DNA of 12,140 nt from an uncultured Acidimicrobium sp. (lineage in GTDB: Bacteria > Actinomycetota > Acidimicrobiia > Acidimicrobiales > Ilumatobacteraceae), in NCBI GenBank assembly GCA_903895515.1, contig CAITUB010000290.1:1-12140 (forward strand), given 5' to 3'. The notes below the pieces were generated by a model. The model made no database searches. It had not been told where the DNA came from and was given only the letters and a program-made list of their open reading frames with translations. The translations under genes were made by a program, and so were the position numbers. Shown in pieces: positions 7,199-12,140 of this stretch (its first letter is position 1; every line of letters begins with the position of its first letter).

Positions 7199-8212
7199 AT
7201 GTCGGTTGGCTCCCTCGAGCAAGCAGTTGCGGATTTAGTTTCAGAGTTCGGTGGCAATCACGATTCCGACTACGTAACCCACATGATCACCACAGCCTTA
7301 GGACTCGGAACTGACAGCACCTCAACCCTCGACCTCAAGATCGCATCATCTGCTTTGAAGGAAATGCGCGAGGCATTTGCCATGTTCGATCCGTATGCAG
7401 ATCGCAAAAAGGTGACCATCTTCGGGTCAGCTCGTACAAAAAAGGACGATCCGCTCTATCTGCACACTCAAAACGTTGCGGCCGAACTAGCCGCACAAGG
7501 ATGGATGGTAGTTACGGGAGCTGGACCCGGAATTATGGAAGCTGGAATGGTTGGTGCAGGTCGAGACCAATCCATTGGTGTGTCTATCCGATTGCCATTT
7601 GAGGCAAGCGCTAATCCGATCATCGCTGGTGACGGAAAATTTGTGGAAATGCGCTATTTCTTCACGCGCAAGTTGATGCTGATGAAAGATTCTCAGGCGT
7701 TCATCTGTATGCCTGGAGGATTTGGCACGTTGGACGAAACGTTCGAATTACTCACCTTGATGCAGACAGGTCGTGGTGCAATCGCGCCAACAGTATTGCT
7801 CGATCTTCCGGGAGATCATTTTTGGCGCACAATGGATGAATTTGTGCGAGCCCAGCTTTTGCCTCGCGGTCTGATTTCGGCATCAGATCTTTCGTTGTAT
7901 CGGGTTTGTGAAACAACGTCTAGCGCGGTGCAGGAAATTGTTGACTTCTATAAGGTCTTTCATTCCATTCGGTTTGTTGGTAAATCTCTCATCATTCGTA
8001 TGCAACGACAGATCAGCGGTGCTGATCTTGAGGCGCTCAATGCGGACTTTGGGCACTTGTGCAAGCAGGGAAAATTCGAGTTTTGTGAGGCAACCCCACA
8101 AGAAATTCAAAACAACGACAACCTGGATAAGGCTCGCTTGAGGTTTGATTTCGTTCGCAACGACCTCGGCGGTCTACGCGATGTGATTAACCGAATTAAT
8201 CAAGCCGGCTGA
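7199..8212 (+). CDS. LOG-family protein (TIGR00730), probable nucleotide 5'-monophosphate nucleosidase
   Basis: Rossmann-fold protein of the LOG/lysine-decarboxylase-like family. Characterised members are phosphoribohydrolases that split nucleoside (or cytokinin) monophosphates into base and ribose 5-phosphate; the old label lysine decarboxylase is wrong for this family. In the 337-residue product the core occupies about residues 70-245, with IFGSAR at 74-79, TGAGPGIMEAG at 106-116, FTRK at 155-158 (Arg157, Lys158) and the signature PGGFGTLDE at 172-180 (Glu180). It is longer than plant-type LOG (about 200 residues) and shorter than E. coli PpnN: about 70 mostly helical residues precede the core and about 90 follow it, both without a recognised domain. 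It sits 6 nt after transaldolase with only a weak GAGA upstream, so it is probably the last gene of the tkt-tal operon. Its last 17 bases overlap the convergent small gene. The family is firm; the substrate is inferred. Confidence 0.88.
   Translation: MSVGSLEQAVADLVSEFGGNHDSDYVTHMITTALGLGTDSTSTLDLKIASSALKEMREAFAMFDPYADRKKVTIFGSARTKKDDPLYLHTQNVAAELAAQGWMVVTGAGPGIMEAGMVGAGRDQSIGVSIRLPFEASANPIIAGDGKFVEMRYFFTRKLMLMKDSQAFICMPGGFGTLDETFELLTLMQTGRGAIAPTVLLDLPGDHFWRTMDEFVRAQLLPRGLISASDLSLYRVCETTSSAVQEIVDFYKVFHSIRFVGKSLIIRMQRQISGADLEALNADFGHLCKQGKFEFCEATPQEIQNNDNLDKARLRFDFVRNDLGGLRDVINRINQAG
8184..8202. repeat. AT-rich inverted repeat at the convergent gene ends
   Basis: Arms TGATTAA (8184-8190) and TTAATCA (8196-8202) are perfectly complementary with the loop CCGAA. 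The repeat covers the stop codon of the minus-strand 62-residue gene and lies just before the stop of the LOG gene. A weak AU-rich hairpin would form in either transcript. There is no T-run on either side, so a classical terminator is not supported. A 7-bp stem is expected a few times by chance in a window this long. Confidence 0.4.
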
Positions 8213-8384
8213 GAACGCCAATTGCCTTCTCGATTGCCCTGCGGGCTTGCGTGAGTTGCCGTTCTATCTCGGGACGCTTGGCCTCGCCTGCTCGGTGAGC
8301 CTCTTTGAGGGCGTCAAGAGCCTTGTCGGCTAGGTCTTCAGAGACGCTTTGTAGGTTGCTTACAATTTCTTCCACGGATGCCAC
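8196..8384 (-). CDS. Small helical protein of unknown function (62 aa)
   Basis: I cannot name this gene. The 62-residue product is predicted to be almost wholly alpha-helical, rich in Ala, Leu, Glu and Arg, with an amphipathic repeat: one helix at about 3-31 (SVEEIVSNLQSVSEDLADKA) and, after an acidic/basic break (AKRPEIERQ), another at about 40-60 (QARRAIEKAIGVLSRL). There are no cysteines, signal peptide or membrane segment. This looks like a small helical-hairpin protein of a kind found in many actinobacteria, possibly acting as a partner or oligomer. I believe it is real because it begins at a GTG with TACAGT 6 nt upstream, fills an otherwise empty stretch, and has clean helical periodicity. 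It diverges from the 8-cysteine gene across 33 bp, and its 3' end overlaps the LOG gene by 17 bases. Function unknown. Confidence 0.72.
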   Translation of the reverse strand: MASVEEIVSNLQSVSEDLADKALDALKEAHRAGEAKRPEIERQLTQARRAIEKAIGVLSRLD

Positions 8385-8390
8385 ATAGAA

Positions 8391-8396
8391 ACTGTA
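8391..8396 (-). promoter_or_regulatory. Putative -10 element (TACAGT) for the 62-aa gene
   Basis: Read on the minus strand this is TACAGT, followed by 6 nt (TTCTAT) and the GTG whose first base is 8384. It is the same hexamer with the same spacing as the one before transketolase. It implies a leaderless transcript and sets the start codon. It is only 7 bp from the opposing element at 8404-8409, so the two promoters must share or compete for polymerase. Confidence 0.5.
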
Positions 8397-8403
8397 CTTC
8401 GTC

Positions 8404-8409
8404 TATCGT
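8404..8409 (+). promoter_or_regulatory. Putative -10 element (TATCGT) for the 8-cysteine gene
   Basis: TATCGT fits TANNNT and is followed by 8 nt and the GTG at 8418, again consistent with a leaderless or nearly leaderless mRNA. It lies back to back with the minus-strand element at 8391-8396 in a 33-bp divergent gap. No Shine-Dalgarno precedes the GTG, which supports this reading. No -35 is evident. Confidence 0.42.
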
Positions 8410-8417
8410 TATCGCTC

Positions 8418-9149
8418 GTGCCAAAGCCTAAAGACCTCCATGAATATGTCAGCTTCTCTGATCCGAATTCCGATCAGACCTGGATGATTGACGCCACATA
8501 CCTCAAATCAAACTGGACATGCATTTATGGCTCAGGTTGCAAGGGTGTGCTGGACGATGATGCGACGAAATTGCAGCACGGTTGCTGCAGCTACGGAGCT
8601 CACTTCATCGACAAGAAAGACCTCGCATCGGTTAAGCGATCAGTTGCACGTTTGAAGCCAGAGCAATGGCAGAACATGGATCGCGGCAAGAACGGTAAGT
8701 GGCTTGGCAAAGAGCGCGATGGCGCCGACGTCACGCGCAAAGTTAACGGTGTATGCATCTTCCACAACGATGCGACCTTCGAAGGTGGACTCGGCTGTGC
8801 CTTTCATATCGCAGCACTCGAAGCTGGAGAACGTCCGATGGACTGGAAGCCAGATGTGTGTTGGCAAGTTCCTCTACGACTCGAAGAATTCACTGAAGAT
8901 GACGGGCACGTTGTGTCGTTCGTTCGCGAATGGAAACGTCGTGACTGGGGCGAAGGCGGACATGACTTCCATTGGTGGTGCACCGATGACTCGAAGGCAT
9001 TCGTCGGGAAAAACCCGGTATTCGAATACCTCAAAGATGAACTAACGGAACTCGTTGGACCAGTCATCTACAAGATGATCGTGGAAACACTCTCCCGCGA
9101 TAATTCGGTTGCAGTTGCGCACCCGAAGATGAAAAAAGCGAAGAGTTAG
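8418..9149 (+). CDS. Cysteine-rich putative metal-binding protein (8 Cys), YkgJ/DUF3109-like pattern
   Basis: Function not known. The 243-residue product has eight cysteines: C35, C41, the adjacent pair C56-C57 in HGCCSYG, C113 (GVCIF), C127 (LGCAFH), C148 (PDVCW) and C188 (WWCTD), plus several His and Trp. The order C..., CC, C-x-F, C-A-x-H, W-K-P-x-x-C followed by a PLR stretch recalls the YkgJ/DUF3109-type proteins thought to bind zinc or an iron-sulfur cluster; this is pattern memory, not a database match. There is no signal peptide or membrane helix, so it is probably cytoplasmic; the tail is lysine-rich (MKKAKS). I chose the GTG at 8418 (MPKPKDLHEY) because TATCGT lies 8 nt upstream and no earlier in-frame start is useful. 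It diverges from the 62-residue gene, and its TAG overlaps the typA stop (TTAG). Two inverted repeats lie early in the gene, at 8457-8478 and 8572-8589. Confidence 0.82.
   Translation: MPKPKDLHEYVSFSDPNSDQTWMIDATYLKSNWTCIYGSGCKGVLDDDATKLQHGCCSYGAHFIDKKDLASVKRSVARLKPEQWQNMDRGKNGKWLGKERDGADVTRKVNGVCIFHNDATFEGGLGCAFHIAALEAGERPMDWKPDVCWQVPLRLEEFTEDDGHVVSFVREWKRRDWGEGGHDFHWWCTDDSKAFVGKNPVFEYLKDELTELVGPVIYKMIVETLSRDNSVAVAHPKMKKAKS
8457..8478. repeat. 22-bp near-perfect palindrome 39 bp inside the 8-cysteine gene
   Basis: Arms TCTGATC (8457-8463) and GATCAGA (8472-8478) flank the central GAATTC (8465-8470); only the C/C pair at 8464/8471 breaks symmetry. In DNA it has the size and dyad symmetry of an operator; in RNA it would form a 7-bp stem with an 8-nt loop. 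It encodes SDPNSDQ at residues 14-20, so it could also be chance. It is close enough to the divergent promoters (about 50-70 bp) for a repressor to act. Confidence 0.5.
8572..8589 (+). repeat. 7-bp inverted repeat at the CC-motif codons
   Basis: TGCAGCA (8572-8578) and TGCTGCA (8583-8589) pair perfectly around the loop CGGT, inside the codons for LQHGCCS of the 8-cysteine protein. Stems of this length are expected several times by chance in a window this long, so on its own it carries little weight. I list it because it is the second such structure in the first 180 bases of this gene. Confidence 0.3.
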
Positions 9150-10993
9150 TTACCCGACTTTTTCGTATATTTACGGCGGTCTTCAAGTGTGAGGTAACGC
9201 TTGCGAATTCGGATGAAGCGAGGAGTCACTTCAACGAGTTCATCATCGCCGATCCACTCAATCGCTGTTTCCAGCGTGTGAGTTACTGGAGTAGCCAATT
9301 TCGGTCCGTCGTCGTGACTGTGCGTACGAATGTTGGTCTTTTCCTTAGCACGAACAGCGTTCACCACCATCTCGTCTTCGCGAGCGTTTTCACCGACGAC
9401 CATGCCCTCGTACGTATCGTCACCTGGCGAAACGAAAAGCGTTCCACGTAGCTGCAAGTTGTCGAGCGCATAACCGGTGGTTGTTCCCATGCGGTCAGCA
9501 ATCATTGCGCCACCTAAGCGGTGAGGAAGTTCGCCACACCACGGCATCCAACCAGCAAGGCTTTGATGCAACAGCGCGGTTCCGCGTGTAACGGTAAGTA
9601 GCAAGGAACGGAAACCAATAAGACCGCGTGATGGAGCTTCAAAGCTGACAATCGTGCGACCAGGGTCTCCAGGACGCAAATCGGTGATGCGACCCTTGCG
9701 CGGTGCAAGTGCCTGCGTGATTGCTCCAACGTATTCGTCGGGGACGTCACATGTTCCAGCTTCAAGAGGTTCTTGGCGCTTGCCGTCAATTTCCTTAGTG
9801 ATTACTTCTGGACGACTCACTTGCAATTCGAAGCCCTCACGTCGCATGTTCTCGATGAGCACTGCAAGCTGCAATTCTCCTCGTCCAGCAACTTCCATGA
9901 CTTCAGCAACTTCCGTGTTGGCGATTTTGATACTCACGTTGCCAAGAATTTCCTTGTTCAAACGATCGCGAAGGTGACGGCTGGTGAGGTATTTACCGTC
10001 GCGTCCCGCATAAGGCGACGTGTTCACGCCGAAACTCATGCGCAGAACTGGCTGATCCACTTCCAAACGAGGCAAGACCATTGGATTGTCGACGGAAGCA
10101 ATGGTGTCCCCTACTTCTACTTCTTCGATTCCCGAAAGAATGAACAAGTCTCCAGCAACAACTTCGGTTGCATCAGTTCGTTCAATACCCGAAAACTGAA
10201 ACAGGCTGCTCAGCTTGCGCTTCAAAATCGGTGCAGGGTTTGTATCAGTTGGTTTCTGACACACCGCAACGTTGTCGCCTTTTCGCAACACACCAGAAAT
10301 AACACGACCAATTGCAAGGCGTCCTAGGTAATCGGATGCATCCAAGTTGGTCACCATTGCTTGCAACGGTGCGTTTGGATCATTTGTCGGCGCAGGAATA
10401 TGTTCAACAATCGCATCGAGCAGTGGGCTCAAATCGGTATCCATCGGTGGCATACCTAAGCCCTTCATGGCTCGGCTTTCGCGGGCAACGGCTGAATACA
10501 CCGGGAATGAAAGGTGATGGTCTGCGTGAGCAAGATCGAGGAACAACTGTTCCACTTCAAGCAGCACTTCTTCCTTGCGCTCGTCTTGGCGGTCAACCTT
10601 GTTGATGACGAGAATTACTGGAAGGTCTAACTGCAGCGCCTTTGACAACACGTAACGCGTTTGTGGCAGTGGGCCTTCTGCAGCGTCTACGAGTAACAGA
10701 ATTCCGTCGACCAATGCAAGAGCACGCTCAACTTCGCCTCCGAAGTCGGCGTGTCCAGGTGTGTCTACCAAGTTGATCTTGGTGCCCTTCCACTCAATTT
10801 GAGCGGCCTTGGCCAAAATGGTGATTCCGCGCTCGCGCTCCTGATCGTCATTGTCCATGACTCGGTCTACGACTGCAGAGTGGGCGGCAAAGGTGCCCGT
10901 GCTACGCAACAGCGCATCTACAAGGGTGGTTTTGCCATGGTCTACGTGCGCCACGAGGGCGATATTGCGCAAATTATTTGATTGTTGTGTCAT
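9146..10993 (-). CDS. typA: Translational GTPase TypA/BipA
   Basis: Ribosome-associated GTPase of the EF-G-like class; it helps 50S assembly and translation under cold and other stress. The 615-residue product has the full family length. GTPase motifs: G1 AHVDHGKT at 15-22, RGITI at 55-59 (G2), DTPGH at 77-81 (G3) and NKVD at 131-134 (G4). Then come the EF-Tu-like domain II (about 210-300), domain III (about 305-385), the EF-G V-like domain (about 395-480) and the TypA-specific C-terminal domain, ending in a basic tail (RRKYTKKSGN). The ATG at 10993 gives the usual short lead (MTQQSNNLRN) before G1. No Shine-Dalgarno is seen: the bases just upstream are a C-run and an A-run. The 64-residue gene lies 39 bp upstream on the same strand. 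The stop overlaps the stop of the convergent 8-cysteine gene by 3 bases. Identification is firm. Confidence 0.97.
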   Translation of the reverse strand: MTQQSNNLRNIALVAHVDHGKTTLVDALLRSTGTFAAHSAVVDRVMDNDDQERERGITILAKAAQIEWKGTKINLVDTPGHADFGGEVERALALVDGILLLVDAAEGPLPQTRYVLSKALQLDLPVILVINKVDRQDERKEEVLLEVEQLFLDLAHADHHLSFPVYSAVARESRAMKGLGMPPMDTDLSPLLDAIVEHIPAPTNDPNAPLQAMVTNLDASDYLGRLAIGRVISGVLRKGDNVAVCQKPTDTNPAPILKRKLSSLFQFSGIERTDATEVVAGDLFILSGIEEVEVGDTIASVDNPMVLPRLEVDQPVLRMSFGVNTSPYAGRDGKYLTSRHLRDRLNKEILGNVSIKIANTEVAEVMEVAGRGELQLAVLIENMRREGFELQVSRPEVITKEIDGKRQEPLEAGTCDVPDEYVGAITQALAPRKGRITDLRPGDPGRTIVSFEAPSRGLIGFRSLLLTVTRGTALLHQSLAGWMPWCGELPHRLGGAMIADRMGTTTGYALDNLQLRGTLFVSPGDDTYEGMVVGENAREDEMVVNAVRAKEKTNIRTHSHDDGPKLATPVTHTLETAIEWIGDDELVEVTPRFIRIRKRYLTLEDRRKYTKKSGN

Positions 10994-11011
10994 TTTTTTG
11001 GGGGTGATGTG

Positions 11012-11029
11012 AAAAAGCCGGTATTGGCT
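11012..11029 (-). terminator. Weak hairpin with T-run between the 64-aa gene and typA
   Basis: Read on the minus strand, AGCC - AATACC - GGCT followed by four more T bases lies 3 nt after the stop of the 64-residue gene and upstream of typA. The stem is only 4 bp, so termination would be inefficient. It may act as a leaky attenuator that lowers typA read-through, or it may be chance. Confidence 0.25.
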
Positions 11030-11032
11030 GAT

Positions 11033-11227
11033 TTAGATCTCTTCCTCTTCGCTTTCTTCGTCGTCTTCATCGAATCGCACTCCATAGCGTTCCGCTATGG
11101 CTGCATACTCGTCCTCTTCGGTCTGCGGCGAACGTGAACGACCACCAAAACCTAAATCTTCGGCCGTAGGCCCTGACTGCTTCAATCTGCGCGCTTCTTC
11201 AAAGCGACGATGACGACCCTTCTTCAC
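11033..11227 (-). CDS. Small bipolar charged protein (64 aa), possibly DUF3073-like
   Basis: I cannot assign a function. The 64-residue product is strongly bipolar: a basic N-terminus (MKKGRHRRFEEARRLKQ, 1-17), a Gly/Ser-rich centre (LGFGGRSRSP, 25-34), a short EYAAIAERYG stretch (40-49), and an acidic tail (FDEDDEESEEEEI, 52-64). The plan of basic head, then an AxRYG-like motif, then an acidic tail recalls DUF3073, a small actinobacterial family of unknown role; the resemblance is by eye only. A tail this acidic can bind basic proteins or mask an RNA-binding head, but nothing here proves it. The start is a GTG at 11227 with a good GGAG 8 nt upstream, the clearest ribosome binding site in the window, which argues that the gene is real. 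It precedes typA by 39 bp and follows rnd. Confidence 0.75.
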   Translation of the reverse strand: MKKGRHRRFEEARRLKQSGPTAEDLGFGGRSRSPQTEEDEYAAIAERYGVRFDEDDEESEEEEI

Positions 11228-11235
11228 GGCAGGGG

Positions 11236-11239
11236 CTCC
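11236..11239 (-). promoter_or_regulatory. Shine-Dalgarno (GGAG) of the 64-aa gene
   Basis: Read on the minus strand, GGAG lies 8 nt before the GTG at 11227, an ideal distance. It is the only convincing Shine-Dalgarno in the window and fixes the start of this small gene. It shows that the organism uses leadered as well as, apparently, leaderless initiation. Confidence 0.6.
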
Positions 11240-11256
11240 GAACTGTGCTCGGACGA

Positions 11257-11271
11257 CTACCGCTTCGGTAG
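11257..11271. repeat. 6-bp hairpin CTACCG-CTT-CGGTAG in the rnd/64-aa gene gap
   Basis: A perfect 6-bp GC-rich inverted repeat with a 3-nt loop lies in the 103-bp gap between the RNase D stop (11331) and the 64-residue gene. Neither side has a T-run. It could be a 5'-leader structure of the small gene or the 3' end of the rnd message. The rest of this gap shows no clear promoter; a TAGAGT on the minus strand further upstream is the only TANNNT of note. Confidence 0.4.
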
Positions 11272-11330
11272 CCGCCTATTGAATAAACATCGCAGATGAC
11301 TCTAGCCGTTGAAATGGCTCAAAATGGGCA

Positions 11331-12140
11331 TTATTGCAAGGTTGTTGGTAAAAGCCGAAGGCGTCCTCGCCCATCAAAACTGAGCCCCGCCTCACCCGTG
11401 AGAATCTTTTCTATGTCGCGACCAACGATTTCCGCACGCCAGCCTGTGGATAACCGTGAGTCCTTTGATTTACGCAGGAGATCCATGATGTCCTGTCGTG
11501 TACCTAACAGAGTTGCATCTACATGATGCTCACGAGCAAGTTCACCAATCCATGCGGCGATCAAGCTCATGGCTGGTCGAAACTCCTTATCAACATCGTC
11601 GTGCTCAGTATGTGGAATTTTCGCTTCAACAGCGCGACCGGCTGACACCGCGTCAACAATTTCCTGACCAACTTGTCCACCAATTTGTCGACTTTCAAGT
11701 CCTCGAATGGACGATAAATCAGCGACGGTGTGTGGCATTGCATGTGCCACGCCGAGTAGCGCGATATCTGAAAGCACGCGACGAGGCGGCATGTCGTGTT
11801 GCATTGCCTTGCGTTCTCGCCACTCCGCAACAGCCTGTGCAACACCACGCGACGCTGGTTTCAGTGTTCGTACTTCCTTAATCCGCAACCAAGCATCGGA
11901 TGGGTCCTGTGGACCATTAGGGCGCGTGCGAAGCTCCTCACATGCTTCCTCGGCCCATGCTGCTCTTCCTAATTCGTTTAGTCGAGCCATGATGCTGTCG
12001 TGCAGGACGAACAGATAGTCAACATCGCTCGCGGCGTATTTCTGTTGATCCGCTGTGAGTGGCCGACGCAACCAATCAGTTAAGCGATCGCCTTTGGGAA
12101 GTGAGATCTTCAACTCGTTTTGCACTAACGATGCCAGCGA
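11331..12140 (-). CDS. rnd: Ribonuclease D, C-terminal part (5' end beyond the window)
   Basis: 3'-5' exoribonuclease of the DEDDy class, acting in tRNA and small-RNA 3' trimming. About 270 C-terminal codons are visible and the frame is still open at 12140, so the start and the Exo I and Exo II motifs lie outside. The visible N-terminal part has the family stretch LPKGDRLTDWLRRPL, followed by QKYAASDVDYL, whose Y-x3-D is the Exo III motif with its catalytic tyrosine and aspartate. An HRDC domain follows (KPASRGVAQAVAEWRERKAM ... ADLSSIRGL), then a second HRDC-like C-terminal domain (LGTRQDIMDLLR ... GWRAEIVGRDIEKILTGEAG), typical of actinobacterial RNase D. It ends in a TAA at 11331-11333, 103 bp before the 64-residue gene on the same strand. 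Identification is firm; completeness cannot be judged. Confidence 0.92.
   Translation of the reverse strand, partial: SLASLVQNELKISLPKGDRLTDWLRRPLTADQQKYAASDVDYLFVLHDSIMARLNELGRAAWAEEACEELRTRPNGPQDPSDAWLRIKEVRTLKPASRGVAQAVAEWRERKAMQHDMPPRRVLSDIALLGVAHAMPHTVADLSSIRGLESRQIGGQVGQEIVDAVSAGRAVEAKIPHTEHDDVDKEFRPAMSLIAAWIGELAREHHVDATLLGTRQDIMDLLRKSKDSRLSTGWRAEIVGRDIEKILTGEAGLSFDGRGRLRLLPTTLQ

Noticed and set aside
9773..10327. 184-codon plus-strand frame opposite typA
   Set aside because: It is antisense to the GTPase domain II/III region, which is unmistakable; no start signal or domain is seen.
4308..12090. Two GCGATCGC octamers (inside tkt near 4308 and at 12083-12090), as in cyanobacterial HIP1
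   Set aside because: Only two copies, both in coding sequence; the count is too small to call a repeat family, and the genes are not cyanobacterial in style.

Overview
The window carries ten genes packed almost end to end on both strands, with no RNA gene, mobile element or CRISPR array that I can see. The gene content and sequence style suggest an actinomycete-phylum bacterium (Actinomycetota), most likely a compact-genome aquatic member related to Acidimicrobiia. The reasons are a transaldolase of the longer actinobacterial kind, an RNase D with the actinobacterial HRDC C-terminus, a PBP4-type peptidase behind a membrane anchor, balanced base composition by eye, very short spacers, scarce Shine-Dalgarno sites and many GTG starts. 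The phylum call is fairly safe; the class call is inference.

Layout. Positions 42-3664 (minus strand) hold a single-chain ADP/GDP-forming acyl-CoA synthetase with the ATP-grasp domain first, followed through an ATGA overlap by a membrane-anchored D-Ala-D-Ala carboxypeptidase (dacB). Diverging from these, 3699-8212 (plus strand) is a run of four genes: a small protein resembling DUF6941, transketolase, transaldolase and a LOG-family (TIGR00730) nucleotide phosphoribohydrolase-like protein. Its 3' end overlaps that of a 62-residue helical protein on the minus strand. That small gene diverges from an 8-cysteine protein (8418-9149), whose stop overlaps the stop of the translational GTPase typA (minus, 9146-10993). 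Upstream of typA lie a 64-residue bipolar charged protein and the C-terminal part of RNase D, cut by the window edge.

How the genes work together. Transketolase and transaldolase form the non-oxidative pentose phosphate pathway. A LOG-family enzyme would release ribose 5-phosphate from nucleoside monophosphates, so the third enzyme may feed the first two. TypA acts in ribosome assembly and stress translation, and RNase D in RNA 3' processing, so the right end looks like RNA/ribosome housekeeping. No clearly new multi-gene system is evident.

The most notable signals are these. (1) A repeated start architecture, TANNNT followed by 6-8 nt and then GTG, appears at four genes (3699, 4117, 8384, 8418) and suggests leaderless transcripts. 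(2) A 10-bp perfect inverted repeat lies inside tkt. (3) A nearly perfect 22-bp palindrome lies just inside the 8-cysteine gene. (4) The inverted domain order of the acyl-CoA synthetase is also worth attention.
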